NCBI GenBank assembly: GCA_007692755.1
Contig: REBL01000085.1
Location: forward strand, 1 to 33,318
Length of the DNA stretch: 33,318 nt
Source of the DNA: Nodularia sp. (in: cyanobacteria)
GTDB taxonomy: Bacteria; Cyanobacteriota; Cyanobacteriia; Cyanobacteriales; Nostocaceae
Direction: 5' to 3'
Each line of letters begins with the position of its first letter. The first letter of the stretch is position 1. The notes beneath the pieces are model-generated. The model saw only the letters and a program-made list of their open reading frames with translations. It was not told the DNA's origin and searched no databases. Positions 23,937 to 31,910 of the stretch are shown here, in pieces. The translations under genes and the position numbers were made by a program.

Positions 23937-24000
23937 TCATTCTCTAGAAGCGAGATCATCTAATACTTGCTCAAATTCTGCTGTAGAAGGAATAGCGATC
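23937..24000 (-). pseudogene. Decayed C-terminal tail of an Rpn-type gene
   Basis: On the minus strand this reads IAIPSTAEFEQVLDDLASRE then stop, clearly related to the intact C-terminus AIPSTAEFQQVLDNLTTTE of the gene ending at 24653. At DNA level 23936-24000 and 24652-24716 match at about 57 of 65 positions, including 28 consecutive bases. No upstream coding part remains; the PIN-domain gene begins beyond it. Confidence 0.8.
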
Positions 24001-24013
24001 TCATCTACACAAT

Positions 24014-24379
24014 TTACACTGATAGAGTATTAATTGTTGGTAAATTCGTAAGCTTGACATCATTCGTCAGCAATGTTGCATTTAAGGCTTTTGCCGTTGC
24101 TACAATTATTGCATCAGGAAGCTTCAGCTTGTATTCTTTGCGAAATGTAATTGCTAATTCTTTGATATTACTCTCAATACTTATCACTGTAATTTTCTCA
24201 ATCAAATCACGAATCTGTTTTTCTTCTTCCAAACTGAGACTTGGATAAGATAACAATTCCATTTCAGTAATTACAGAAATAAAATATTGCCCTGATGGTA
24301 ATGGTTTTGCTAAACGTCCGCCCAATAGATATAAAACTACATTTGTATCTATCAAAAATATAGCTGGTGTCAATGCCAA
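24014..24379 (-). CDS. PIN-domain ribonuclease toxin (VapC-like)
   Basis: This 121-residue single PIN domain carries the acidic active-site set: D11 in FLIDTNVVLYLL, E41 in VITEMELLSYP, D89 in KLPDAIIVATA and D107 in LLTNDVKL. PIN toxins cleave RNA, often tRNA, when released from the antitoxin. Its start overlaps the end of the antitoxin gene by 10 bp (24370-24379), the usual coupling for such pairs. The module sits between two copies of the same Rpn C-terminal tail. Confidence 0.88.
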   Translation of the reverse strand: MALTPAIFLIDTNVVLYLLGGRLAKPLPSGQYFISVITEMELLSYPSLSLEEEKQIRDLIEKITVISIESNIKELAITFRKEYKLKLPDAIIVATAKALNATLLTNDVKLTNLPTINTLSV

Positions 24380-24585
24380 TCATCCCTGATTTGCTGCTGA
24401 TACTCTAACGGGTCTTGATTCAGTTTAATGACACCAGTATATTGGTTTAAATTCAAATCTTCTTTTTGTAATAGCTGATAAGCTGCCAATATTTTTTCTA
24501 TTTGTTGCCAGTCTTGATAATCAATCAAAACTGCTACAGGATGCATTGCTTCATCGGTGACAATTTTTTTCTTAAAAGGTAACAT
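24370..24585 (-). CDS. Antitoxin partner of the PIN toxin
   Basis: This 71-residue protein (MLPFKKKIVTDEAMHPVAVL, then IDYQDWQQIEKILAAYQL) has an N-terminal beta-strand DNA-binding-like part and a helical C-terminal tail. It resembles small Phd/AbrB-adjacent antitoxins encoded before cyanobacterial PIN toxins. The exact family is uncertain. The gene precedes and overlaps the toxin gene, as expected when the antitoxin represses the pair. The 67-bp gap upstream separates it from the Rpn-type gene. Confidence 0.75.
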   Translation of the reverse strand: MLPFKKKIVTDEAMHPVAVLIDYQDWQQIEKILAAYQLLQKEDLNLNQYTGVIKLNQDPLEYQQQIRDDWH

Positions 24586-24652
24586 AATTTTTCAATTCAG
24601 ACACAATGTTTAACTCTTTGATCGTAACTCTAAAACAAATGTGCATTTACAC

Positions 24653-25642
24653 TCATTCTGTAGTAGTTAAATTATCTAAAACTTGCTGAAATTCTGCTGT
24701 AGAAGGAATAGCGATCGCTCTTTTCAACAGCATTTTCAGTACAGATGCATCTTCTATGCCATTGATAACAGACAAAATAGAATCTGGTACTTGTCCAAAG
24801 CGCGTTTCGAGAATGTCAATTACATTATCTCGACCCATTTGGATAACTCCTTGTTCAATTCCTTGTTCAATTCCTTGTTCAATTCCTTCTTGTTTTGCTA
24901 ATCTTTCAATACTTGTTACGTACCGCATTCTACTGGCCTCCTCGTAACTTCTGATTTCTGTTTGAAAACTCAGTGCTAATTCTTCTGGTAATAACATCAC
25001 CCAATCAATAAAGCGAAATAATTCCAGAACCTCTTCCCGACTGTAACCCCGTTGAAATAGCTGTCTGACTAAGCTTAACTTCCACTGTAACCGACTTTCT
25101 GGGTTTCGTTGCGTCGCTTTGGTCTTGAGATGCGCCATTACTATTATCCCAAAGGGGTTAGTAGTTTGTTCTAAAGTTTCCCATGCTTGTTCATAATCCA
25201 AAAGTTTGGCGATGGGAAACTCTAAACTCACCCGACACCCCCCTAATTGATAGCTGTAGGTGGAAGGTCGCCAATTCGCCTGTTCATCGGCTAAAACAGC
25301 CAAGCTAATCACTGGCTTTTTATGACGGTCAAACAAGCGGTAATTATAGGTATACATCCGTTCAGGAAATTTGCTGTCATATTGACCTTGAACTTCTACA
25401 TGAACCAATACCCAAGCTTCTTGACCATCAAGTAACCAAACTTTTGCTACTTTATCCACCCAACGCCGACCAATTTCGGCATCAGGTTCTAGTTGTTGTA
25501 ATTCTGTATCTAGAAATTCATAGGGGCGTGTCCAGTCGATAGCAGCATCAGCTAGGGGAAAAAAGAATTCTAGAAATCTGGGAAAGTAGAGTTCAATGAC
25601 TTCTTTCCAGGGACTATCGTAATCAGTATATTGTTCTGTCAT
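24653..25642 (-). CDS. Rpn-like PD-(D/E)xK family protein (putative recombination-promoting nuclease)
   Basis: The 329-residue protein belongs to the cyanobacterial Rpn/'putative transposase' group. The N-terminus MTEQYTDYDSPWKEVIELYF, then LDTELQQLEPD, and AWVLVHVEVQGQYDSKFPER (E83-x-Q85, the E-x-Q variant of the nuclease motif) are the diagnostic parts, followed by FDRHKKPVISLAVLADEQAN. A helical C-terminal part contains the repeat GIEQGIEQGIEQG (from a 12-bp tandem repeat) and ends AIPSTAEFQQVLDNL. Despite database names these are not proven transposases; Escherichia coli RpnA is a DNA endonuclease promoting recombination. Such genes are numerous and vary in copy number in Nostocales. Confidence 0.85.
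   Translation of the reverse strand: MTEQYTDYDSPWKEVIELYFPRFLEFFFPLADAAIDWTRPYEFLDTELQQLEPDAEIGRRWVDKVAKVWLLDGQEAWVLVHVEVQGQYDSKFPERMYTYNYRLFDRHKKPVISLAVLADEQANWRPSTYSYQLGGCRVSLEFPIAKLLDYEQAWETLEQTTNPFGIIVMAHLKTKATQRNPESRLQWKLSLVRQLFQRGYSREEVLELFRFIDWVMLLPEELALSFQTEIRSYEEASRMRYVTSIERLAKQEGIEQGIEQGIEQGVIQMGRDNVIDILETRFGQVPDSILSVINGIEDASVLKMLLKRAIAIPSTAEFQQVLDNLTTTE
24849..24884. repeat. Three perfect 12-bp tandem repeats inside the Rpn-type gene
   Basis: The unit ccttgttcaatt occurs three times in a row (24849-24860, 24861-24872, 24873-24884). On the minus strand it encodes GIEQ repeats, so copy changes keep the frame. Confidence 0.9.
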
Positions 25643-25682
25643 CAGCTAAGGGACTTTTAAGAAAGAAATTATCAGCATAAAC

Positions 25683-25715
25683 AAACCACACCAGACGCAG
25701 AGGACACAGAGGTAT
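25683..25715. repeat. Dispersed 'acgcagaggacacagagg' repeat, copy C
   Basis: aaccacaccagacgcagagg followed by acacagagg, in the opposite orientation to the copies at 10713-10752 and 12786-12825. It lies in the 105-bp gap between the Rpn-type gene and ureC. Confidence 0.55.
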
Positions 25716-25747
25716 GAGAGTTTGAAAGGTTTTTTCTTTGGAAGTTT

Positions 25748-27454
25748 CTAAAACAAGAAATATCTTTGCGCCATTGGTAAAACGGTCGCAGGTTCACAAG
25801 TTAGCAATTCACCATCAGCCCTGACTTGATAGGTTTCTGGATCAACTTCAATGTGTGGTAAAGCATCATTTAGCTTCATATCTCGTTTACTGATTTGACG
25901 TGTCCCGGAAACGGCGACAGCAGATTTTTTTAATCCCAACTGGCTGGGAATTTCCCTTTCTAAAGCCGCTTGGGAAACAAAGGTTAAAGATGTGGCGTGA
26001 CGCGCCCCTGCAAAACTACCAAACATCGGTCGGCTATGCACAGGCTGAGGTGTGGGAATACTAGCATTTGCATCGCCCATCTGTGACCAAGCAATCATTC
26101 CTCCTTTTATGACTATTTCTGGTTTCACACCAAAAAACGCTGGTCGCCACAAACATAAATCTGCAAGTTTACCTGCTTCTACTGAACCGACATACTGGGC
26201 AATTCCATGTGTTATTGCTGGGTTGATTGTGTATTTAGCAACATATCGTTTAGCTCGATTATTATCTGCAACTCCATCTCCGGGAAGGCTTCCGCGTTGC
26301 ACCTTCATTTTGTGGGATGTCTGCCAAGTGCGAATTATCACCTCACCGACTCTTCCCATTGCTTGGGAATCAGAAGCAATCATACTAAATGCGCCTAAGT
26401 CATGCAAAATATCTTCCGCAGCTATGGTTTCCCGGCGAATGCGAGACTCAGCAAAAGCCACGTCTTCGGGAATGCTGGAATCGAGGTGATGACAGACCAT
26501 CAACATATCTAGGTGTTCTTCTAAGGTGTTGACGGTGTAAGGGCGTGTGGGATTAGTGGAAGATGGTAAAACATTGGCTTGTCCGCAAACCTTAATAATA
26601 TCTGGTGCGTGTCCCCCGCCTGCACCTTCGGTGTGGTAAGTATGGATAGCACGATGCTTGAAAGCAGCAATGGTATCTTCCACAAATCCCGCTTCATTGA
26701 GAGTATCGGTATGAATTGCCACTTGCACATCATATTCATCAGCAACACTCAGACAAGTATCAATGGTCGCAGGGGTAGTTCCCCAGTCTTCATGTAGCTT
26801 TAACCCCATTGCACCTGCTAGCACTTGTTCGACAATTCCTTGGGGTTGACTGGTGTTACCTTTACCCATAAATCCTAAGTTGACAGGGAAAGCATCAGCA
26901 GCTTGTAACATCCGATGCATATTCCAGGGACCAGGAGTGCAGGTTGTGGCGTTTGTGCCGGTAGCGGGGCCAGTACCACCACCCAGCATGGTAGTAATTC
27001 CAGAGGCGATCGCCACTTCAATTTGCTGGGGACAAATAAAATGAATATGGCTATCAATACCGCCAGCTGTGAGAATCATTCCCTCGCCAGCTAAAGCTTC
27101 GGTTCCAGGGCCAATAATAATATCTATATTGTCTTGAATATAGGGATTTCCGGCTTTCCCGATTTTGAAAATTTTGCCGTCTTTAATGCCAATATCGGCT
27201 TTGACAACACCCCACCAATCGAGAATTAAGGCGTTGGTAATGACTAAATCTACTGCGCCATCGGCGTTAGATATGGGGGATTGTCCCATTCCATCTCTGA
27301 TGACTTTTCCGCCACCAAATTTCACTTCGTCGCCGTAGGTGGTGAAGTCTTTTTCTACTTCAATAAATAGTTCTGTGTCTGCTAATCGGATGCGATCGCC
27401 TATTGTGGGACCGTATGTTTCTGCGTAGGCTTGACGAGAGATTCTGTAAGGCAT
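25748..27454 (-). CDS. ureC: Urease subunit alpha (catalytic)
   Basis: The 568-residue protein is full length for UreC. Nickel-site residues are visible: H136 and H138 in [14 protein letters not shown], the carbamylated lysine K219 and H221 in [13 protein letters not shown], the active-site flap [15 protein letters not shown], and the metal-ligand aspartate in [14 protein letters not shown]. It hydrolyses urea to ammonia and carbamate with UreA and UreB. ATG 27454 ([20 protein letters not shown]) is the family start. The eight upstream codons in frame come from the neighbouring repeat. It is last in ureD-ureA-ureB-ureC order but is separated from ureB by a 474-bp inserted element. No clear ribosome site is left in the nine bases between the element and the start. 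Confidence 0.97.
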   Translation of the reverse strand: MPYRISRQAYAETYGPTIGDRIRLADTELFIEVEKDFTTYGDEVKFGGGKVIRDGMGQSPISNADGAVDLVITNALILDWWGVVKADIGIKDGKIFKIGKAGNPYIQDNIDIIIGPGTEALAGEGMILTAGGIDSHIHFICPQQIEVAIASGITTMLGGGTGPATGTNATTCTPGPWNMHRMLQAADAFPVNLGFMGKGNTSQPQGIVEQVLAGAMGLKLHEDWGTTPATIDTCLSVADEYDVQVAIHTDTLNEAGFVEDTIAAFKHRAIHTYHTEGAGGGHAPDIIKVCGQANVLPSSTNPTRPYTVNTLEEHLDMLMVCHHLDSSIPEDVAFAESRIRRETIAAEDILHDLGAFSMIASDSQAMGRVGEVIIRTWQTSHKMKVQRGSLPGDGVADNNRAKRYVAKYTINPAITHGIAQYVGSVEAGKLADLCLWRPAFFGVKPEIVIKGGMIAWSQMGDANASIPTPQPVHSRPMFGSFAGARHATSLTFVSQAALEREIPSQLGLKKSAVAVSGTRQISKRDMKLNDALPHIEVDPETYQVRADGELLTCEPATVLPMAQRYFLF

Positions 27455-27463
27455 GATAATGAT

Positions 27464-27513
27464 AAGATTTAAACGCAAAGGGGCGCGAAGGTAAGCGCAA
27501 AGGTACGCGGAGT
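27464..27513 (+). repeat. Left 50-bp inverted repeat of the GxxExxY element
   Basis: Pairs with 27888-27937; differences fall at 27488 and 27504. It contains the words ttaaacgcaaaggggcgc and aagcgcaaagg, also found at 29429-29475 upstream of ureD. It ends immediately at the ATG of the GxxExxY gene. Confidence 0.9.
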
Positions 27514-27888
27514 ATGGATGAGAATGATTTGAGTGGGGCGATTATTGGTTGTGGAATGCGGGTACATACGGCGTTGGGTCCGGGTTTATTGGAGTCAGCT
27601 TATGAGGAGTGTTTGTGTTATGAGTTGAGGAAGAGGTTTAATGTCAGGAAGCAAGTTCCATTACCCCTTGTTTATGAAAAGGTGGAATTGGATTGCAGTT
27701 ATCGATTGGATTTAATAGTAGAAGATAAAGTAATCATCGAAGTCAAATCTGTAGAATCTCTCCAACCAATTCACTCAGTGCAACTTTTAACCTACCTCAA
27801 ACTCACCCAATGTAAACTCGGTCTCCTCCTCAACTTTAACGTCCTCCAACTCAAAGAAGGAATCAAACGCGTAGCCAACAACCTCTAA
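27514..27888 (+). CDS. GxxExxY protein (PDDEXK_3 nuclease-like)
   Basis: This 124-residue protein is a single GxxExxY domain: [20 protein letters not shown] contains the name motif (G24, E27, Y30), followed by [20 protein letters not shown] with the restriction-fold residues D66, E76 and K78, then Q90 and Y94 in VQLLTYLKL. The nuclease-type motif is complete. The cellular role of the family is unknown. The gene fills the space between two 50-bp inverted repeats and is antisense to the urease operon. It starts at ATG 27514 directly after the left repeat. Its promoter would have to lie in the repeat or upstream inside ureC. Confidence 0.9.
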   Translation: MDENDLSGAIIGCGMRVHTALGPGLLESAYEECLCYELRKRFNVRKQVPLPLVYEKVELDCSYRLDLIVEDKVIIEVKSVESLQPIHSVQLLTYLKLTQCKLGLLLNFNVLQLKEGIKRVANNL

Positions 27889-27937
27889 CTCCGCGAACCT
27901 TTGCGCTTACCTCCGCGCCCCTTTGCGTTTAAATCTT
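27888..27937 (-). repeat. Right 50-bp inverted repeat of the GxxExxY element
   Basis: Reverse complement of 27464-27513 with two differences. It begins at the last base of the GxxExxY stop codon and contains the final AAG-ATT-TAA (Lys-Ile-stop) of ureB at 27929-27937. Confidence 0.9.
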
Positions 27938-28234
27938 CCCATTCACCCTCCCATTAAAACCATAAACTTCACGACTCCCCACCAAACCCACTAAACTCAC
28001 CTCCTTCTCATCCCCCGGTTCAAACCTCACGGCTGTACCCGCCGGAATATCAAGACGCATTCCCCGCGCTTGTTCTCTATCAAAACTCAATGCTGCATTC
28101 ACCTCATAAAAATGAAAATGGGAACCAACTTGAATGGGGCGATCGCCTGTATTTCCCACCTGTAACTTAATAATAGAACGACCAGCATTTAACTCAATTT
28201 CACCATCTGGTGTAATAATTTCCCCTGGAATCAT
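27929..28234 (-). CDS. ureB: Urease subunit beta
   Basis: The 101-residue protein starts [20 protein letters not shown] and has the UreB landmarks [39 protein letters not shown] and the tail [14 protein letters not shown]. It is a structural subunit surrounding the UreC active site. It starts 21 nt after ureA. Its last three codons, including the stop, coincide with the outer edge of the inserted element, but the C-terminus still looks like that of family members, so the protein is probably intact. Confidence 0.95.
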   Translation of the reverse strand: MIPGEIITPDGEIELNAGRSIIKLQVGNTGDRPIQVGSHFHFYEVNAALSFDREQARGMRLDIPAGTAVRFEPGDEKEVSLVGLVGSREVYGFNGRVNGKI

Positions 28235-28255
28235 ACTTTTACCTTCTTATAATAA

Positions 28256-28558
28256 TTATCTAATCGGATTATGCACAGTTACCAACTTAGTTCCATCAGG
28301 AAAAGTTGCTTCCACCTGCACCTCATGCACCATTTCCGGGATACCCTCCATCACATCATCCCGTGATAACAGAGTAGTCCCATAACTCATCAATTCTGCG
28401 ACAGTTTGTCCATCTCTCGCACCTTCCAAAATCGCCGCCGAAATATAGGCGATCGCCTCTGGATAATTCAACTTCAAACCCCTATTTTTACGCCTCTCAG
28501 CCACCAAAGCCGCCGTAAAAATCAATAACTTATCTTTTTCCTGTGGTGTCAATTGCAT
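28256..28558 (-). CDS. ureA: Urease subunit gamma
   Basis: The 100-residue protein [40 protein letters not shown], then [20 protein letters not shown] and [11 protein letters not shown] is a complete UreA. It is part of the urease heterotrimer. It begins 9 nt after the ureD stop in the same transcript. Confidence 0.96.
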   Translation of the reverse strand: MQLTPQEKDKLLIFTAALVAERRKNRGLKLNYPEAIAYISAAILEGARDGQTVAELMSYGTTLLSRDDVMEGIPEMVHEVQVEATFPDGTKLVTVHNPIR

Positions 28559-28567
28559 TCTGATCTC

Positions 28568-29407
28568 CTAAACCTGCCATACTCTGGGTACACAGCCACC
28601 ACGATGTAAAAAATCCCCTCGCAGCAACTCCCAGACAACCGTAAACCAGTTTCTCACCTCAGAGGTAGAAGCACCACGATATCGACACAAAAATCCATTT
28701 TGTAACCGAGTCATACCAACTTCCCCAGAACCTTCCCATAAACTCCGTGCTTTTGCCAAGAATTCGGCAGAAATATCACTTCCCACCCAAACCAGACTAC
28801 CTGCTATTGGTTGTCCAGCCAAGCCGTGAGGACTGTGAAAAACTGCATCGCTACCCGGTAAGTATTGGCGATCAATCCACAAGGGTACGCCTTGCTGCCA
28901 AATTTCCGTATGCGATCGCCATTCTCCCTGTAAAAATTTTTCCCCTCTAGCAGTCCGACCAAATCGAGTAATTTCCCAACCTAACCAACAGCCTCCTGGT
29001 GCTAATTCTACCCGTAAATCTTGGCGATAAATTGCCCCGTTAAAGACAATTGTTTCTTGGGGTAGCCATTCTAAACAAGCACCTGCATCAACTTGAATCT
29101 CAATATTTTGCCTAGCTTGCAGTCCGTTAGTACCGTATATTTTACTTGCTGCGGCTGTAGTAATTAAAGCTTGTGCATTGGCTTGGAGGTGGATATTAGA
29201 GGATAGGCGATCGCCTCCCACTACACCCCCAGCCGTGTGTAATATGACACTATGACAAATTTTTTCACCCTCTGGATAAAAAGGCCGTTGTACCTTCAGG
29301 GGGGCTTGATTGTGACTGTAAATTAACTGGGTGCTGTTGAGGCGATCGGCATAAACTAAATTAAGCTTGCCATGCCATGTTTTATCTATTGGACTGTTAG
29401 CAATCAT
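28568..29407 (-). CDS. ureD: Urease accessory protein UreD
   Basis: From ATG 29407 (MIANSPIDKTWHGKLNLVYA) this is 279 residues. An upstream in-frame ATG at 29440 would add 11 residues encoded by the repeat remnant and is rejected. Family features include PFYPEG, CHSVILHTAGGVVGGDRLSS, ALITTAAASKIYG, EWLPQETIVFNGA and GFLCRYRGAS. UreD binds apo-urease and, with UreF and UreG, delivers nickel to the carbamylated active site. UreE, UreF and UreG are not in this window. It is the first gene of the ureDABC group. Confidence 0.95.
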   Translation of the reverse strand: MIANSPIDKTWHGKLNLVYADRLNSTQLIYSHNQAPLKVQRPFYPEGEKICHSVILHTAGGVVGGDRLSSNIHLQANAQALITTAAASKIYGTNGLQARQNIEIQVDAGACLEWLPQETIVFNGAIYRQDLRVELAPGGCWLGWEITRFGRTARGEKFLQGEWRSHTEIWQQGVPLWIDRQYLPGSDAVFHSPHGLAGQPIAGSLVWVGSDISAEFLAKARSLWEGSGEVGMTRLQNGFLCRYRGASTSEVRNWFTVVWELLRGDFLHRGGCVPRVWQV

Positions 29408-29411
29408 GGGA

Positions 29412-29510
29412 ATTGAGGTGAGAATGAGGTTTAAACGCAAAGGGGCGCAAAGGTAAGCGCAAAGGTTCGCGGAGTATGGATGAGTTCTGTTTACATGATT
29501 GAGGTGAGAA
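29412..29510. mobile_element. Solo end of the GxxExxY element with flanking 13-bp direct repeats
   Basis: 29426-29484 repeats the left end of the element at 27464-27513, including its junction ATG-GAT-GAG, and then diverges. It is bracketed by ATTGAGGTGAGAA at 29412-29424 and 29498-29510, which looks like a target duplication. There is no right end and no gene. It lies directly upstream of ureD. Confidence 0.6.
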
Positions 29511-29521
29511 CCGCTATAAAT

Positions 29522-30811
29522 CTATTTTTGTGCCAAAATCACATAATCATCTAATGTATAGTTAGAATCATATTTCTGAGACAAATATTTTTGCCTCATC
29601 GGACTCATATACAGTTGCTTAGGTAAATTTTCTTGAACAAACTTAGCAAATTTATTAGTAGAAATAGGTGGTCGAGAATCTGTAGATGTTAAATATCTAT
29701 ACCAGACCAGCTTTAAACCTAAATCGGAAACAAATTGAATAACAATATTTTTTTCCTGTTCTACATTTTCACTTTGTTGAGAGTTATAAAGGTGGAATAA
29801 CTTTTTATCCTGTATGACTAGGAGAACATAACCTTGAGGATTTAAACTTTTAGTAATCATTTCTTGATAAATTCTATTAACTTGTATTTTTTGAGTTTTA
29901 TTTGCAAAAAAGCAGTGAGAAATGATAATAAAATCAAAAAAATTATTAGGTAAATTATCCGCTTGATAATTCCAATTAAAGATGTTAGCAGTCACAAACC
30001 GAAAGTAAACATTGATGGGGGTTATCTGCGACTCAATATATCTTTGCCAAAACTTAAATCCTTTAAATTGGAAAGCATCTTGCTGGTCTAACGAGTAATA
30101 AGATATATGGATTGGGGGAATATTAAAAAAGTTAAGACCACTTTTAAGAAATAAAGCTAACCCATAAGCAACTGTTCCTGGTCCTGATCCAATATCAAGA
30201 ATTTTTACCTGAGTCGGTAGTAATCCATCCTGATAAATCAGAAACCAAGCTAAATATATACAATATACACCTTCTAAAAAATACTTCATCAAATAGACAT
30301 GAGGAGTCAAACTAAAATTATAGTTTGGGTCTTGTCCAACTTTTAAGTTATAAATATCTTCTAAAGCATCTTCTATTTTAATAGCTAACTGTTGTTCAGA
30401 AAACTTACTAAACTCTGCTTCTAGGTATTCAACCAGACTAGCTTCAAAGCCATTAAATATTTCTTGATCAATCCCAGTTACCTGTAGTTTATATTCATCA
30501 TGCTGGACTAAATTAAAAGTTTCATAGATAAATTTAATAAACTTTTTATCTGGCACTAATGTGAAATTATCTGTCTGATGAGGCGCAGATGTTATTTGTT
30601 TAGTTAAATTTTCTATCTCCCGTTTATAGTCTTGAGAATAACGATCAAGTTGTAACTTATCCCTAAATAATTTCTCTATCCAGGAAAAACTTGCACCTGA
30701 TTTTTGAATAGCTTGCAATAACTGCACTGCTTTTTCCGTATCACCACGTTTCAAAGCCGAGTTAAATTGCTGACTACGCCACCAATTAGCAATCAGATTA
30801 CTCATACCCAA
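29522..30811 (-). CDS. SAM-dependent methyltransferase-like protein
   Basis: The 429-residue protein has an N-terminal helical region (about 1-80), then a class I methyltransferase core from about residue 205: VKILDIGSGPGTVAYGLALF (motif I), a YYSLDQQDAF acidic loop, VTANIFNW, then FFDFIIISHCFF and LNPQGYVLLVIQDK. The substrate is unknown. The start overlaps the end of the radical SAM gene by 14 bp (30798-30811), so the two are co-transcribed and may act on the same target. ATGs at 30811 and 30805 are both possible. Its AT-richness is higher than that of the flanking ure genes. Confidence 0.75.
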   Translation of the reverse strand: MGMSNLIANWWRSQQFNSALKRGDTEKAVQLLQAIQKSGASFSWIEKLFRDKLQLDRYSQDYKREIENLTKQITSAPHQTDNFTLVPDKKFIKFIYETFNLVQHDEYKLQVTGIDQEIFNGFEASLVEYLEAEFSKFSEQQLAIKIEDALEDIYNLKVGQDPNYNFSLTPHVYLMKYFLEGVYCIYLAWFLIYQDGLLPTQVKILDIGSGPGTVAYGLALFLKSGLNFFNIPPIHISYYSLDQQDAFQFKGFKFWQRYIESQITPINVYFRFVTANIFNWNYQADNLPNNFFDFIIISHCFFANKTQKIQVNRIYQEMITKSLNPQGYVLLVIQDKKLFHLYNSQQSENVEQEKNIVIQFVSDLGLKLVWYRYLTSTDSRPPISTNKFAKFVQENLPKQLYMSPMRQKYLSQKYDSNYTLDDYVILAQK

Positions 30812-31736
30812 AACCCTCCTTACCTTCTTTAATTTCTACACCTGGAAGTTGATTAAATAATTTTTCTTTAAATTTGAGGTAGCTAAAATTCTCTGCATTA
30901 TACCACCAATCATATTTTTGCTTAATTTCGTCAGCTTCTTGGCGGGTTGATGCGATGAGGGAACGACCATGATTAGGATGAAAATCTTGAATTACCACTC
31001 TATCAGCAACAGCTAATTTACTAATAAAAGCAGCTTCATCAGTGGATAAAGTAGGGAGTAAGGGAGTAATCGTGATCGATATTTTGGGGACAAACCCTTT
31101 AAAAGAGTCAATACTTTGCTTCAGTTTAATAATGGCATTTAATCTGGCTTTAACGCTAGGCGATCGCGGTTCAAAATCCCGCCTCACTGATTCACTTCCC
31201 GTCGGAATACTCATATTAATTCGCAAGCGCTGAAATCGTTGTAAATAATCAATATCTCTAGTAATAATGGGACTGCGAGTTTGAATTACTAACGTTGGTG
31301 TCGGATAACCATCATCCCGAACATCTAGCATTACCTCCAACAATCTGCGAGTCAATTGATGTCGAGATTCCAGAGGTTGATAAGGATCTGTAACACTACT
31401 CATGTAAATTATGGGAGGAGTTTGAGGATGTTGCTTATACCATTTTTGTAATTCTTTAGTTAAAACTTCCGCAGCATTATCTTTAACAATTACCCATTTC
31501 CCCCAATCGTCGCGCATCTGAGTATTGGGACTAAATGCAGCCGCATAACAATAACTACAACCATACTGACAACCCCGGTAAGGATTCAGAGTAAAATCAT
31601 AATCACCAATAAAACCGCTAGCTTTTGTTAGTAACGACTTAGCATTTTGTCCATAAACCTTAGTGTCTCCAAATTTTTCTCTAACTAATTTAGTCGGCTG
31701 TACATCACAATAACCTTCATATTTTGCTTTCGCCAT
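30798..31736 (-). CDS. Radical SAM protein (SPL / Rv2578c-like)
   Basis: From ATG 31736 (MAKAKYEGYCDVQPTKLVRE) this is 312 residues; an upstream in-frame ATG at 31781 adds residues that do not look conserved. The cluster motif is C56-x3-C60-x2-C63 in NPYRGCQYGCSYCYAAAFSP, followed by IIYMSSVTDPYQPLESRHQL and LVIQTRSPIITRDIDYL, as in the spore-photoproduct-lyase-like COG1533 family. The reaction is unknown. It overlaps the downstream methyltransferase-like gene. Confidence 0.88.
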   Translation of the reverse strand: MAKAKYEGYCDVQPTKLVREKFGDTKVYGQNAKSLLTKASGFIGDYDFTLNPYRGCQYGCSYCYAAAFSPNTQMRDDWGKWVIVKDNAAEVLTKELQKWYKQHPQTPPIIYMSSVTDPYQPLESRHQLTRRLLEVMLDVRDDGYPTPTLVIQTRSPIITRDIDYLQRFQRLRINMSIPTGSESVRRDFEPRSPSVKARLNAIIKLKQSIDSFKGFVPKISITITPLLPTLSTDEAAFISKLAVADRVVIQDFHPNHGRSLIASTRQEADEIKQKYDWWYNAENFSYLKFKEKLFNQLPGVEIKEGKEGFGYE

Positions 31737-31910
31737 TTTTAATATTGAGTAGTGTCTGTGAACGAACAGGGTATTTTTCAAGTTTGGAACGAATGGGGCA
31801 GAACTGGTGTCTTGATCAAGGCTTTCGGTTGAATAGGCGAATCTTGCTTTTGCTCAGTAATGCCACCAGTTATACAATGATTAAGTTATATCTTTAATCA
31901 CTTTTAACTC

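Larger units (their letters stand above)
27464..27937. mobile_element. Inverted-repeat-flanked single-gene element between ureB and ureC
   Basis: Ends 27464-27513 and 27888-27937 are 50-bp inverted repeats matching at 48 of 50 positions. Outer edge is aagatttaaacgcaaagg, inner edge cgcggagt. They enclose exactly one gene (GxxExxY, start codon directly after the left repeat, stop codon at the start of the right one) on the strand opposite to the ure genes. The element splits an operon that is normally contiguous, so insertion is the simple explanation. No transposase is encoded and no clear target duplication is seen here. The last codons and stop of ureB lie in the right repeat. A partial copy is at 29426-29484. 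Confidence 0.75.

Noticed and set aside
23967..24248. 93-residue forward frame, with a look-alike start at 24683
   Set aside because: Both similar starts (MLKFCCRRNSD) are antisense translations of the duplicated Rpn tail.
27455..27478. N-terminal extension MRLNLIII of UreC, and a similar MRLNL start of UreD at 29408-29440
   Set aside because: Both extensions are translations of the same repeat edge (ttaaac...); the family starts are at 27454 and 29407.
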